Part shown: piece after piece, positions 16,982-25,644 of the stretch
Layout of the letters: each line of letters starts with the position of its first letter
Numbering within the stretch: position 1 is the stretch's first letter
Assembly (NCBI RefSeq): GCF_013407955.1
Contig: NZ_JACCBU010000001.1
Coordinates: 6,882,001 to 6,946,000, forward strand
DNA length: 64,000 bases
From: Microlunatus parietis
GTDB lineage: Bacteria; Actinomycetota; Actinomycetes; Propionibacteriales; Propionibacteriaceae
Direction of reading: 5' to 3'
Made by a program: the position numbers and the translations under genes
Notes under the pieces: model-generated
The model's database searches: none
What the model was told of the DNA's origin: nothing
What the model saw: the letters and a program-made list of their open reading frames with translations, nothing else

Positions 16982-16996
16982 GATACGCAGCGTATC
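16982..16996. promoter_or_regulatory. Palindromic operator between drrAB-like genes and tetR
   Basis: GATACGCAGCGTATC is a perfect 15-bp palindrome between divergent starts at 16959 and 17051, the position expected for a TetR operator controlling both directions. Binding is inferred. Confidence 0.7.
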
Positions 16997-17050
16997 ACGT
17001 AAACAGTATGCAGCACACACAGAACCAGCGCGGGGCACTATCCTGGCCCG

Positions 17051-18034
17051 ATGAGCGACCCGGTGGAGCAGGAACTGCCGCGTGCCGTGGCGATGGCCTG
17101 GGGGATCGCGGCCAACCCGCAACGCGGCCCGAAGCGGGAGTTGAGCCACGAGCTGATCGTCGAGGCCGCGATCGGCATCGCCGACGCCGAAGGGCTCGGG
17201 GCCGTGACGATGAGCCGGGTGGCGTCATCGCTCGGATTCACGACGATGTCGCTCTACCGCTACGTCACCAGCAAGGACGACCTGCTGGTGCTGATGGCCG
17301 ACGCAGCCAGCGAGGTCTCGTACCCGGAGGGCAGCTGGGGCGACGACTGGCGCGCGAACATGTGGGACTGGGCGGCCCTGCTCCGCGGCTGCTATCGCGA
17401 TCACCCGTGGCTGCTGGAGATCAACCGCACCCCGTCGCTGCTGATGACGCCGAACAACATGGCCGTTGTCGATCTTGGTCTGCGCGCCCTCCGTCCGGCC
17501 CGGCTGGAGCTGGCCGAGAAGATCGCGTTGATCATGGTCGTCAGCATGTACGTGCGGAGCTTCTGCGAACTCGAGCAGGAGGTCGCCGACGAGGAGATCG
17601 ACCTGGCCCGGGACGCCTGGGCCGCCGAGGCGCAGGCCGGCGCGCTGCGGGAGTTGGTCACGCCGGACCGGTTCCCGGACCTCTATCCGATGGTGGTGTC
17701 GGGCGAGTACTTCGGCACCTCCGAGTCCCAGCTGGAGGACGCCGACTTCCGGTTCGGCCTGGACCGGCTGCTGGACGGGTTCGCGCGCTATCTGGAAGCG
17801 GTCGGTGACCGGACCGCACCGGATGCCGAGCCGCCTCCGGAGCCGCCCGAGATCGGCGAGTTCGCCCGCGACGAGGTGCGCCGCGACAAGGCGGTACGGG
17901 CAGCGGCGGCGAAACGCCGGGAGGCCGAGGCGAAGCGCCGCGACGCCGACATCAAGGTTCGCGAGGCCGTCCAACGGGAGCGGGACGCGATCGCCAAGGC
18001 CGTCGAGCGGGCCGCCAAGATCAAGTCGGGCTAG
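17051..18034 (+). CDS. TetR-family regulator with TetR_C_1-like ligand domain and charged C-terminal tail
   Basis: 327 residues, long for TetR. The helix-turn-helix lies at about residues 30-75 (LIVEAAIGIADAEGLGAVTM, VASSLGFTTMSLYRYVTSKD). The ligand domain resembles TetR_C_1 (TetR class, DHPWLLEINRTPSLLMTPNN). After residue ~270 comes an unusual tail of repeated Arg/Lys/Glu/Ala (KRREAEAKRRDADIKVREAV), predicted to be a long charged helix or coiled coil. It diverges from the DrrAB-like exporter with a palindrome between them, so it probably represses export until a drug or metabolite binds. Confidence 0.88.
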   Translation: MSDPVEQELPRAVAMAWGIAANPQRGPKRELSHELIVEAAIGIADAEGLGAVTMSRVASSLGFTTMSLYRYVTSKDDLLVLMADAASEVSYPEGSWGDDWRANMWDWAALLRGCYRDHPWLLEINRTPSLLMTPNNMAVVDLGLRALRPARLELAEKIALIMVVSMYVRSFCELEQEVADEEIDLARDAWAAEAQAGALRELVTPDRFPDLYPMVVSGEYFGTSESQLEDADFRFGLDRLLDGFARYLEAVGDRTAPDAEPPPEPPEIGEFARDEVRRDKAVRAAAAKRREAEAKRRDADIKVREAVQRERDAIAKAVERAAKIKSG

Positions 18035-18089
18035 AACTGTCCTACTCGAACTTCTCAAGATCAGTGATCATCGCTGACAGACTGGTGCG

Positions 18090-19187
18090 ATGGCCCAGGG
18101 GAGTGCAGAAATCACCTATCAGTTCGAGTACGAGCAGCGGGTCCGGTGTGCGTTCATCGGTGCCGGCGGGCACTCGTACCGCAATGTCTATCCGACGTTC
18201 CAGTACGCACCCGTCGACCTGGTCGCCGTGTGCGACCGCTCGGCCGACCGAGCGGCGGCGTACGCCCGGACGTTCGGCGCGACGCAGTCCTACCATGATC
18301 ATCGCGCGATGCTCGAGCAGGAGCGGCCGGACGCCGTCTTCATCGTGACCAGCTACGACGAGGACGGGCGGGTCCAGGCCACCGACCTGGCCCTGGACTG
18401 TCTCGCGGCCGGCAGCCATGTCTGGATGGAGAAGCCGACCGCGGCCTCGGTGGCCGAGGTGCTCGAGTTGAAGACCGCCGCCGAGTCGGCCGGCCGGTTC
18501 GTGATGACCGGGCTGAAGAAGATCTTCACGCCGGCGATGGAAAAGGCGAAGTCGATCATCGAGTCCGACGAGTTCGGGCCGGTCTCCTCGATCATCGTAC
18601 GGTATCCGCAGGGGTTGCCCGACGACGATCGCAAACAGGACCCGCGGGAGCTGATCGGCTTCCTTGATCACATCTACCACCCGGGCGCGGTGCTCGGGTA
18701 CCTCGGGGGCAAGATCACCAGATTCGGCTACGAGCGGGAGCCCGCGGGCGGTTCGGTGGCGATGCTTCGCTTCGAGTCCGGTGCGATCGGCTCGCTGCAC
18801 CTGGCCGCCGGAGCGGCGGGCACCAGCCCGCTGGAACGGGTCGAGGTGGTCGGCCGGGACGCCAATCTGGTGATCGACAACGGGGTCCGGCTGACCTACT
18901 ACCGGCCCGGGGTGAGGCTCGGCTACGGCCGCAATCCGAGCTATGTCGTGGATGACGACGTGGCGCCGCTGGTCTGGCAGCCCGAGTTCTCTCTCGGCCA
19001 GCTGTACAACAAGAACCTGTTCTATCTCGGCTACGTGCCGGAGGTGCGGCACTTCTGCGAGAGCGTGCTGGCCGGCACTCCGCCCACCAAGGGCACCCTG
19101 GACGAATCGCTGGCGATCATGCACCTGTTCGACGCCTACCGGCTGACCCCGCCAGGGCAGACCGTGGACCTGCCGCTGCCTGGTTGA
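18090..19187 (+). CDS. Gfo/Idh/MocA-family NAD(P)-dependent oxidoreductase
   Basis: 365 residues. The Rossmann fold starts near residue 20 (VRCAFIGAGGHSYRNVYPTF). The EKP motif is in VWMEKPTAASVAEVLELK, where Lys is the usual catalytic residue. The C-terminal GFO_IDH_MocA_C domain contains DHIYHPGAVLGYLGGKI, which carries the conserved His. It starts at ATG 18090 and ends 3 nt before the convergent DinB-like gene. The family oxidises or reduces sugars and cyclitols; the substrate here is not predictable and there is no operon partner. Confidence 0.87.
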   Translation: MAQGSAEITYQFEYEQRVRCAFIGAGGHSYRNVYPTFQYAPVDLVAVCDRSADRAAAYARTFGATQSYHDHRAMLEQERPDAVFIVTSYDEDGRVQATDLALDCLAAGSHVWMEKPTAASVAEVLELKTAAESAGRFVMTGLKKIFTPAMEKAKSIIESDEFGPVSSIIVRYPQGLPDDDRKQDPRELIGFLDHIYHPGAVLGYLGGKITRFGYEREPAGGSVAMLRFESGAIGSLHLAAGAAGTSPLERVEVVGRDANLVIDNGVRLTYYRPGVRLGYGRNPSYVVDDDVAPLVWQPEFSLGQLYNKNLFYLGYVPEVRHFCESVLAGTPPTKGTLDESLAIMHLFDAYRLTPPGQTVDLPLPG

Positions 19188-19190
19188 GCG

Positions 19191-19688
19191 TCAGCGGCCG
19201 GTGGTGCCGTCGATCAACTCGCGCAGGATGTCCGCATGGCCCGCGTGCCGGCCGGTCTCCTCGATCAGGTGGGTGAGTGCCCAGCGCACGCTCGGTCCGC
19301 GCTGGTTGCCCGGCCGGGGCAGGGTCGCTGCGAGATCGCTGTAGCCGTCCAGCACCTCGTTTGCCCGCGCGACCGTCGCCCGGTAAAGGTCGACCACATC
19401 GGCCACGCTGTCGCCGGGTGCGGCGCGGAAGGTCGCCGGCCAGTTGGTGATCTTGTCGCCGAGCAGGGTGGCCCGCTCGACGAAGATCAGGTGGTTGAGC
19501 AGGCCGAGCAGGTTGGTGCCCGACGGGACCAGGGCCGTCCGCACCTCCGGCTCCGGCGCACCGTCGACCTTCGCCGCGATCGAGGTCCGAAGGTAGTCGA
19601 GGAACCCACGGAGCACCTCAGCCTCGGTGCTCCCGGTCCGGGGCGGCGGCGTGTCCCGGCGACGGGCACGGCGGGTGGCTGTGGGCAC
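19191..19688 (-). CDS. DinB-like (DUF664) protein
   Basis: 165 residues with the four-helix DinB/DUF664 pattern. An early LLGLLNHLIFVERATLLGDKI segment carries the first His. A central helix follows (DLYRATVARANEVL), and then a C-terminal WALTHLIEETGRHAGHADILREL with the second and third metal-binding His. Such proteins are often metal-dependent thiol transferases acting with mycothiol or bacillithiol, or have no known substrate. The start is GTG 19688 with AAGGAG 6 nt upstream, preceded by a basic stretch (ATRRARRRD). It stands alone. Confidence 0.85.
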   Translation of the reverse strand: MPTATRRARRRDTPPPRTGSTEAEVLRGFLDYLRTSIAAKVDGAPEPEVRTALVPSGTNLLGLLNHLIFVERATLLGDKITNWPATFRAAPGDSVADVVDLYRATVARANEVLDGYSDLAATLPRPGNQRGPSVRWALTHLIEETGRHAGHADILRELIDGTTGR

Positions 19689-19792
19689 AACGATCTCCTT
19701 CGGCGATGACCGGCGGCGTTGGTCGCCAGTCTCGTCGGGAGCGGCCGATCCGGCACGACTGTTTGCGGATTCGGCAAGGAGCGAGTCGGTGA

Positions 19793-20209
19793 CTACGCGG
19801 GAGCGACCAGGTCGACGCTCGGAAAGTACGTCCGGTACCGGCGGGCATCCCTGGTCAGCAGGCGATGGTCGGCGACGGCCGCGTGGGCGCCGATGTAGAA
19901 GTCGGGCAGCGGTGTCGGCTTGGAGTCGCGACGGCGTCGGTAGTCCAGGAACGCCTTCCCGGCAAGGAATCCGGCGGAGTAGGGCAGTGGCTCCCGTCGG
20001 AAAGTCGTTTCGGGCAGTGCTTCGTCGAGTTCCTCGATCCGCTCGAAGCCGACGGACACCTCGGCGTAGATCAGGGGATTGATGATCACCGTGCCGTGGT
20101 CGAGGGCGTTGGCGAGCTGGGTGGCCGACCACTCGGACCAGGTCGAGTCGTCGGTGAGGACGTCGAGCAGCACATTCGAATCGACCAGGGTCGTCCGCTC
20201 ATTCGCCAC
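19793..20209 (-). CDS. PIN-domain toxin, VapC-like
   Basis: 138 residues. The four acidic PIN residues appear intact: Asp in LVDSNVLLDVL, Glu in YAEVSVGFE, Asp in PLPDFYIGAHA and Asp in LLTRDARRYRTYFP. PIN toxins of this type are Mg-dependent RNases that cut tRNA or rRNA. Its start lies 11 bp inside the end of the antitoxin gene, the usual coupled arrangement. The antitoxin is AbrB-type rather than the more frequent RHH type. Confidence 0.88.
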   Translation of the reverse strand: MANERTTLVDSNVLLDVLTDDSTWSEWSATQLANALDHGTVIINPLIYAEVSVGFERIEELDEALPETTFRREPLPYSAGFLAGKAFLDYRRRRDSKPTPLPDFYIGAHAAVADHRLLTRDARRYRTYFPSVDLVAPA

Positions 20210-20426
20210 GCAACAGTTCCATCAACTCGTCGGTGGTCCGGCTGGTTGTCGCGCGACCGCGCATCCGGTGGACGGTTCGGGCTCCGCGGCTCTGGCCCGG
20301 GTTGCGGTGGACGATCCGCAAGGAATTGCCGTCCTCGATCACATCGACCTCGTCGCCCGCGGCGAAGCCGTGCTTGGCGCGGAGCTCGGCCGGGATGGTG
20401 ACCTGCCCCTTGCTGTTGAGCTTCAT
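20199..20426 (-). CDS. AbrB/SpoVT-family antitoxin of the PIN toxin
   Basis: 75 residues. The swapped-hairpin AbrB DNA-binding domain is plain: MKLNSKGQVTIPAELRAKHG and AAGDEVDVIEDGNSLRIVH. The C-terminal tail (TSRTTDELMELLRGE) is of the type that wraps the toxin. I chose ATG 20426 with AGGAGG just upstream (4 nt spacing); an ATG at 20441 would fall at the operator. It overlaps the toxin start by 11 bp. A perfect 8-bp inverted repeat lies 14 bp upstream, fitting autorepression by the TA complex. Confidence 0.88.
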   Translation of the reverse strand: MKLNSKGQVTIPAELRAKHGFAAGDEVDVIEDGNSLRIVHRNPGQSRGARTVHRMRGRATTSRTTDELMELLRGE

Positions 20427-20439
20427 CCAGCCTCCTGAC

Positions 20440-20466
20440 ACGTATCACTTGTCATACATGATACGT
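20440..20466. promoter_or_regulatory. Inverted repeat upstream of the toxin-antitoxin pair
   Basis: ACGTATCA (20440-20447) and TGATACGT (20459-20466) are perfect inverted arms 11 nt apart, directly upstream of the antitoxin start, where TA complexes usually bind. Confidence 0.65.
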
Positions 20467-20539
20467 AGTAGACCGCCGGGATCGGCGATCGGCTGGTGGT
20501 GAATTCGGCGCTGCGCTCACACCTGAACAGGTGTGGTGC

Positions 20540-20614
20540 TGGCGCCCCCGGCAGGATTCGAACCTGCGCACCCGCCTCCGGAGGGCGGTGCTCTATCCCC
20601 TGAGCTACGGGGGC
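20540..20614 (-). tRNA. tRNA-Arg (anticodon CCG)
   Basis: The reverse strand folds as a standard cloverleaf. The acceptor is GCCCCCG/CGGGGGC. The D arm is GCTC AGGGGATA GAGC. The anticodon stem CCGCC/GGCGG carries loop CTCCGGA (anticodon CCG, reads CGG). The T arm is GCAGG TTCGAAT CCTGC. The discriminator is G, and CCA appears encoded. In many actinobacteria a tRNA-Arg lies before argS-lysA; here lysA follows without argS. Confidence 0.95.
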
Positions 20615-20777
20615 CGGATGGCCGAAGAGAAATGTACCAGTGATCGACCGCGGATGCGCACTCGGTTCGGGCGGGACGGTCCACGAGATGAAAAGGCGGG
20701 GCATCGGCCGGCCGGTTCTGGCAGAGTTCCGCCGTGATCTCGTGCCCCTCCGGACTGCTCCGCTCCGGGTATCGCCG

Positions 20778-22178
20778 ATGAACGCGTCGCACATCGCCGG
20801 CGCGATCCATGCCGACGCCGCCGGGCCGCACCCGCGCTGGCTCGACGTACCCGAGGACGTCAACGCGCTGCTGCCCGGGCTGTGGAGCCGGCACGTCGCG
20901 AAGGACGGGCAGGGAGTGCTGACGATCACCGGGCGGTCGGTGACGGAGATCGCCGAAGAAGTGGGTACGCCCGCGTACCTGCTCGACGAGGACGACCTGC
21001 GGGCCCGGGCCACGGCCTTCCGGACGGCGTTCGACGGCTGGGACGTCTACTACGCCGGCAAATCCTTCCTCTGTACGGCGGTCGCCCGCTGGGTCAGTGA
21101 GGAAGGGCTCGGCGTCGACGTCTGCACCGGCGGCGAGCTGGCCGTCGCGCTGCGGGCGGGCGTCGACCCGGCCCGGATCGGACTGCACGGCAACAACAAG
21201 AGCGTCGTCGAGCTGCGGACGGCGATCGAGGCCGGCGTGGGCCGGATCATCGTCGACTCCTTCGACGAGATCGGCCGGCTCGGCGAACTGGCCGAGCAGC
21301 TGGGCGCGACGCCGCGGGTGATGGTCCGGGTGACCACCGGCGTCGAGGCGCACACCCACGAATACATCGCGACCGCGCACGAAGATCAGAAGTTCGGCTT
21401 CTCGATCGCCGGCGGCGCCGCGCTGCGGGCGCTGCGCGAGTGTCATGATCATCCGCGGCTCGAGTTGATCGGCATCCACTCCCACATCGGGTCGCAGATC
21501 TTCGAGCCGGACGGGTTCGAGGTGGCGGCTCGGCGTACCCTCCGGCTGCGGGCCGAGGCGGCCAAGATCATCGGCCTCGAGCTGCCGGAACTTGATCTTG
21601 GTGGTGGCTTCGGAATCGCTTATACGTCAGAGGATTCGCCGGCCACACCGGGCCAGCTCGCGGACGCCCTGACCAAGATCATCCAGTCCGAGTGCGAGGC
21701 ACTCGGGGCGACGGTGCCGCACCTGTCGATCGAGCCGGGCCGGGCGATCAGCGGACCGACCACGTTCGCTCTGTATCGCGTCGGCACGGTCAAGCCGGTG
21801 GAGCTGGACGGCGGCCACACCCGGCTGTACGTGTCCATCGACGGCGGCATGAGCGACAACATCAGGACCGCCCTCTACGGCGCCGACTACTCGGCCACGC
21901 TGGCCTCCCGCCGGTCCGGTGCCGAACCGGTGCTGTCCCGGGTCGTCGGTGTGCACTGCGAGGGCGGCGACATCCTGGTCCGGGACGAGTTCCTGCCCTC
22001 CGACATCGCCCCGGGTGATCTGCTCGCGGTGCCGGCGGTCGGCGCGTACTGCCGGTCGATGGCCAGCAACTACAACCACGTACCGCGGCCGCCGGTGATC
22101 GGGGTCCGGGACGGCCGGCTGACCACGCTGGTGCGGCGAGAGACTATCGAGGACCTGCTGCGGCTCGACGTCGGGTGA
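20778..22178 (+). CDS. lysA: Diaminopimelate decarboxylase
   Basis: 466 residues. A fold III PLP decarboxylase that converts meso-diaminopimelate to lysine. The PLP lysine is in VYYAGKSFLCTAVARW near residue 100. HSHIGSQIFEPDGF and the glycine loop LDLGGGFGIAYT bind the phosphate. GCHCEGGDI-like VHCEGGDILVRDE and the C-terminal GAYCRSMASNYNHVPRPPVI are the substrate-side motifs. I chose ATG 20778 because the protein then begins as actinobacterial LysA does; upstream codons in the same frame look non-conserved. The ribosome binding site is weak. It heads the lysA-hom-thrC-thrB cluster. Confidence 0.93.
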   Translation: MNASHIAGAIHADAAGPHPRWLDVPEDVNALLPGLWSRHVAKDGQGVLTITGRSVTEIAEEVGTPAYLLDEDDLRARATAFRTAFDGWDVYYAGKSFLCTAVARWVSEEGLGVDVCTGGELAVALRAGVDPARIGLHGNNKSVVELRTAIEAGVGRIIVDSFDEIGRLGELAEQLGATPRVMVRVTTGVEAHTHEYIATAHEDQKFGFSIAGGAALRALRECHDHPRLELIGIHSHIGSQIFEPDGFEVAARRTLRLRAEAAKIIGLELPELDLGGGFGIAYTSEDSPATPGQLADALTKIIQSECEALGATVPHLSIEPGRAISGPTTFALYRVGTVKPVELDGGHTRLYVSIDGGMSDNIRTALYGADYSATLASRRSGAEPVLSRVVGVHCEGGDILVRDEFLPSDIAPGDLLAVPAVGAYCRSMASNYNHVPRPPVIGVRDGRLTTLVRRETIEDLLRLDVG

Positions 22179-22190
22179 GCCGCAGCGGTC

Positions 22191-22220
22191 CGAGTAGGAC
22201 AGAATGCCGAGTAGGACAGT
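22191..22220 (+). repeat. Paired CGAGTAGGACAG motif upstream of hom
   Basis: CGAGTAGGACAG occurs at 22191-22202 and 22208-22219, and its complement at 18037-18048 (after the tetR stop). All three copies are intergenic. The two copies here lie between lysA and hom and could be an operator or processing site. Function unknown. Confidence 0.4.
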
Positions 22221-22298
22221 CAAGATGGGGCAGGATCCGCCGCGGCCGCACCGCATGGGCGGAGTCCGCGACAACCACCAGAATTCACGAGGTCATCG

Positions 22299-23615
22299 AT
22301 GAGCACAGCCGAGCCGCTCGCCACCACGCCGCTGAAGGTCGCCGTGCTGGGTTGCGGCACCGTCGGCACCGAGGTGGTGCGCCTGCTCACCGACTCGGCC
22401 GATGACCTGCGGGCCCGGATCGGCCGGCCGCTCGAACTGATCGGCATCGCGGTCCGCCGGGCCGGCCGGGAGCGCCCGGGGATCGACCCGGCCCTGCTCA
22501 CCACCGACGCGGAGAAACTGGTCAGTTCCGGCGCCGACCTGGTGATCGAGGTGATCGGCGGCATCGAACCCGCCCGGAACCTGATCCTCACCGCGCTGAA
22601 GAACGGCGCCTCGGTCGTCACGGCCAACAAGGCCCTGCTCGCCCAGGACGGCTCGACCCTGTTCGCCGCGGCGGAGGAGGCCGGCGTCGACCTCTACTTC
22701 GAGGCGGCGGTGGCCGGCGCGATCCCGATCATCCGGCCGCTGCGCGAATCCCTGGTCGGCGACGAGATCACCGCCGTGATCGGCATCGTCAACGGCACCA
22801 CGAACTTCATCCTGGACAAGATGGACACCAGCGGTGCCGGCTTTGCCGAGACGCTGACCGAGGCCCAGGATCTCGGGTACGCCGAGCCGGATCCGACCGC
22901 CGACATCGAGGGGTTCGACGCCGCCGCCAAGGCCGCGATCCTGTCCAGCCTGGCCTTCCACACCCGGGTCACCAGCGCCGACGTGTACCGGGAGGGGATC
23001 ACCGACGTCACGTCGACCGACATCGCCTCGGCCAAGGCGATGGGCTGCGTGGTCAAGGCGGTCGCGATCTGTCAGCTCACCGGCCCCGACGCGAACGGCG
23101 AGCGGGCGGTCTCGGTCCGGACCCATCCGGCGATGATCCCGCGCCATCATCCGCTCGCCTCGGTCGGCGGCGCCTACAACGCGGTGTTCGTCGAATCGAA
23201 GTCGGCCGGTCGGCTGATGTTCTACGGGCCCGGCGCGGGCGGTCCGCCGACGGCGAGCGCGGTGCTCGGCGACGTGGTGACGGTCGCCCGGAACCGGCTC
23301 CGCGGCGCCGCCGGGCCGGGGGAGTCGAGTTACGCCGCCCGGCCGATCTCGTCGATCGACACCGTGATCACCCGCTATCACCTCTCGCTCGAGGTGACCG
23401 ACGTGGCGGGCGTGCTGGCCACCATCGCGAACTGCTTCGCCGACCACGGCGTCTCCATCCAGACCGTACGGCAGCAGGGCCGGGGCGCCGACGCCCAACT
23501 GGTGATCGTCACCCACCCGGCTCCGGATGCGGCACTCAGCGCCACTGTGGAATCGTTGCGGGAGTTGGACGTGGTCGTCGAGGTGACCAGCGTGATGAGA
23601 GTCGAGGGTGAGTGA
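22299..23615 (+). CDS. hom: Homoserine dehydrogenase
   Basis: 438 residues, the normal length of the actinobacterial enzyme with an ACT domain. The NAD(P) site is KVAVLGCGTVGTEVVRLL. The catalytic region contains GGIEPARNLILTALKNGASVVTANK and GIVNGTTNFILDKM, with DIEGFDAAAKAAILSSLAF further on (quoted in part). The C-terminal ACT domain (HLSLEVTDVAGVLATIANCF) usually confers threonine feedback inhibition. It reduces aspartate semialdehyde to homoserine for threonine and methionine. Its stop overlaps the thrC start, so the two are co-translated. Confidence 0.95.
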   Translation: MSTAEPLATTPLKVAVLGCGTVGTEVVRLLTDSADDLRARIGRPLELIGIAVRRAGRERPGIDPALLTTDAEKLVSSGADLVIEVIGGIEPARNLILTALKNGASVVTANKALLAQDGSTLFAAAEEAGVDLYFEAAVAGAIPIIRPLRESLVGDEITAVIGIVNGTTNFILDKMDTSGAGFAETLTEAQDLGYAEPDPTADIEGFDAAAKAAILSSLAFHTRVTSADVYREGITDVTSTDIASAKAMGCVVKAVAICQLTGPDANGERAVSVRTHPAMIPRHHPLASVGGAYNAVFVESKSAGRLMFYGPGAGGPPTASAVLGDVVTVARNRLRGAAGPGESSYAARPISSIDTVITRYHLSLEVTDVAGVLATIANCFADHGVSIQTVRQQGRGADAQLVIVTHPAPDAALSATVESLRELDVVVEVTSVMRVEGE

Positions 23616-24736
23616 TGACCCTGTTTGATCATGGGACGCAGCCTGCTGGCGAGGCGCAGGGGACGACCCACGGGATCATCGCGCGCTACCGGGACTGGCT
23701 GCCGATCGATCCCGCCGCCAAGGTGATCACGCTCGGCGAGGGCAACACGCCGCTGGTCGCCGCGGAGAACCTGTCGGACCGGCTCGGCGGTGAGGTCTGG
23801 CTCAAGGTCGAGGGCGCCAATCCGACCGGCTCCTTCAAGGATCGCGGCATGACGGTCGCCGTCACCGCCGCCCTGCACGAAGGGGCGACCGCGGTCGTCT
23901 GCGCCTCCACCGGGAACACGTCGGCCTCCGCATCGGCGTACGCCGCGAAGGCCGGGCTGCTGCCGATCGTGCTGCTGCCGGCCGGCCGGATCGCCGCCGG
24001 GAAGCTCGCCCAGGCCATCGTGCACGGCGCCAAGGTGGTCCAGATCGACGGCAACTTCGATGACTGCCTCGGGCTGGCCCAGAAGCTCGCCGACCACTAC
24101 CCGGTGTCCCTGGTGAACTCGGTCAACCGGATCCGGCTGGAGGGCCAGAAGACGGCCGCGTTCGAGATCGTCGACCTGCTCGGCGACGCCCCCGACATCC
24201 ACGCGATGCCGGTCGGGAACGGCGGCAACCTGCCGGCCTACTGGCGTGGTTATGTCGAGTACGCCGACGCCGGCCGGGCCACCCGGCGGCCCCGGATGTG
24301 GGGGTTCCAGGCTGCCGGCGCGGCGCCGTTGGTGCTGGGTCACCCGGTGCTGAATCCGGAGACCGTGGCCACCGCGATCCGGGTCGGCAACCCGGCGTCG
24401 ACCGCGCTCGCGGTTGCCGCGCGGGACGAGTCCGGCGGGCTGTTCGAGGCCGTACCGGACGATCAGATCCTGGCCGCCCAGCAGTACCTCGCGGCCAGGG
24501 AGGGCGTGTTCGTCGAGCCGGCCTCCGCGACCGGGGTCGCCGGACTGCTGGCGAAGGCGGAGCGCGGTGAGCTGGAGTCCGGGCTGCGGATCGTGATCAC
24601 GGTGACCGGCAATGGGCTCAAGGACGTCGACACCGCCCTGTCCGGCCACGCGGCGCTGACCGGGCAGACGATCGGGTCCGCACCGGTGGTGCCGGCGGCG
24701 CTGGCCGAGGTCGCCGCGGTCTGCGGGCTGGAGTAG
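23615..24736 (+). CDS. thrC: Threonine synthase
   Basis: 373 residues. A PLP enzyme converting O-phosphohomoserine to threonine. The PLP lysine lies in ANPTGSFKDRGMTVAVTAAL near residue 70, followed by the phosphate-binding STGNTSASASAYAAKAGL. The C-terminal half has PVGNGGNLPAYWRGY. I place the start at ATG 23615, sharing one base with the hom stop; a GTG one codon earlier is possible. thrB follows after 5 nt. The short type matches the actinobacterial ThrC. Confidence 0.95.
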   Translation: MTLFDHGTQPAGEAQGTTHGIIARYRDWLPIDPAAKVITLGEGNTPLVAAENLSDRLGGEVWLKVEGANPTGSFKDRGMTVAVTAALHEGATAVVCASTGNTSASASAYAAKAGLLPIVLLPAGRIAAGKLAQAIVHGAKVVQIDGNFDDCLGLAQKLADHYPVSLVNSVNRIRLEGQKTAAFEIVDLLGDAPDIHAMPVGNGGNLPAYWRGYVEYADAGRATRRPRMWGFQAAGAAPLVLGHPVLNPETVATAIRVGNPASTALAVAARDESGGLFEAVPDDQILAAQQYLAAREGVFVEPASATGVAGLLAKAERGELESGLRIVITVTGNGLKDVDTALSGHAALTGQTIGSAPVVPAALAEVAAVCGLE

Positions 24737-24741
24737 GCGCC

Positions 24742-25644
24742 TTGGCAGCGGACCTGGTCGGGCGCACCGTGACGGTCTCGGCGCCGGCGACCAGCGCGAA
24801 TCTGGGGCCCGGCTTCGACCATCTCGGGCTCGCGTTCGACCTGCGTCAGGCGGCGACGCTGCGGGTCACCGAGACCGGTTTCACCGCAGCGGTGACCGGT
24901 GAGGGTGCCGACACGGTGCCGCGGGACGGCTCGCACCTGATCCTCCGGTCCGCCGTCGCGGCGCTGGCCGACCTCGGCCGCGAGGTGCCGGGCCTGGCGC
25001 TGACCGCGGACAACGTCATTCCGCACGGCCGGGGCCTCGGCTCGTCGGCGGCCGCGATCATCGCCGGTCTGTTCGCCGGTACGGTGCTCGCCGGCGTCGA
25101 CCCGGAGCCGGAGCGGTTGCTCGGCCTGGCCAATGAACTCGAGGGCCACGCCGACAACGTCGCCGCCGCGCTGCTGGGCGGGCTGGTGATCGCCTATCCG
25201 GAGCCGGACCGGGTCGGAGCCGTGAGCGTTCCCGTACACCCGGAGCTCGGTGCCACCGTTTACCTGCCGGACACCTCGGTGCCCACCAGCGAGGCGCGCG
25301 GGTTGCTGCCGGCCGAGGTGCCGCACAGCGACGCCGCGGCGAACGCGGGCCGGGCCGCGCTGCTCGTCGAGGCCCTCTCCCGCACCCCGGACCTGCTGCT
25401 GCCGGCGACCGAGGACCGGCTCCACCAGCGCTATCGCCGGACCGCTATGCCGGAGTCGTACGACCTGCTGGAACTCCTGAGGAGCAAGGGATTCGCGGCC
25501 GTGGTCAGCGGTGCCGGGCCGTCCGTCCTGGTGCTCGGGCGGGCACCGTCGCTGGCCGGTCTGCCGGAGCATCCGGGATTCCGCCGGAGGAGCCTGGCGA
25601 TCGGCGCCGGGGCCAGGGTGGAACCGCCCGCCGCGGCAGTGTGA
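24742..25644 (+). CDS. thrB: Homoserine kinase
   Basis: 300 residues, GHMP kinase family. Motif 1 is VSAPATSANLGPGFDHLGLA, motif 2 (ATP loop) is HGRGLGSSAAAIIAGL, and motif 3 is AVVSGAGPSVLVLG near the C-terminus. It phosphorylates homoserine for ThrC. The start is TTG 24742 with GGAG 8 nt upstream, five bases after the thrC stop; the conserved domain begins at VTVSAPATSANLG a few codons later. It is the last gene of the threonine operon; rho starts 337 bp downstream with its own leader. Confidence 0.93.
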   Translation: MAADLVGRTVTVSAPATSANLGPGFDHLGLAFDLRQAATLRVTETGFTAAVTGEGADTVPRDGSHLILRSAVAALADLGREVPGLALTADNVIPHGRGLGSSAAAIIAGLFAGTVLAGVDPEPERLLGLANELEGHADNVAAALLGGLVIAYPEPDRVGAVSVPVHPELGATVYLPDTSVPTSEARGLLPAEVPHSDAAANAGRAALLVEALSRTPDLLLPATEDRLHQRYRRTAMPESYDLLELLRSKGFAAVVSGAGPSVLVLGRAPSLAGLPEHPGFRRRSLAIGAGARVEPPAAAV

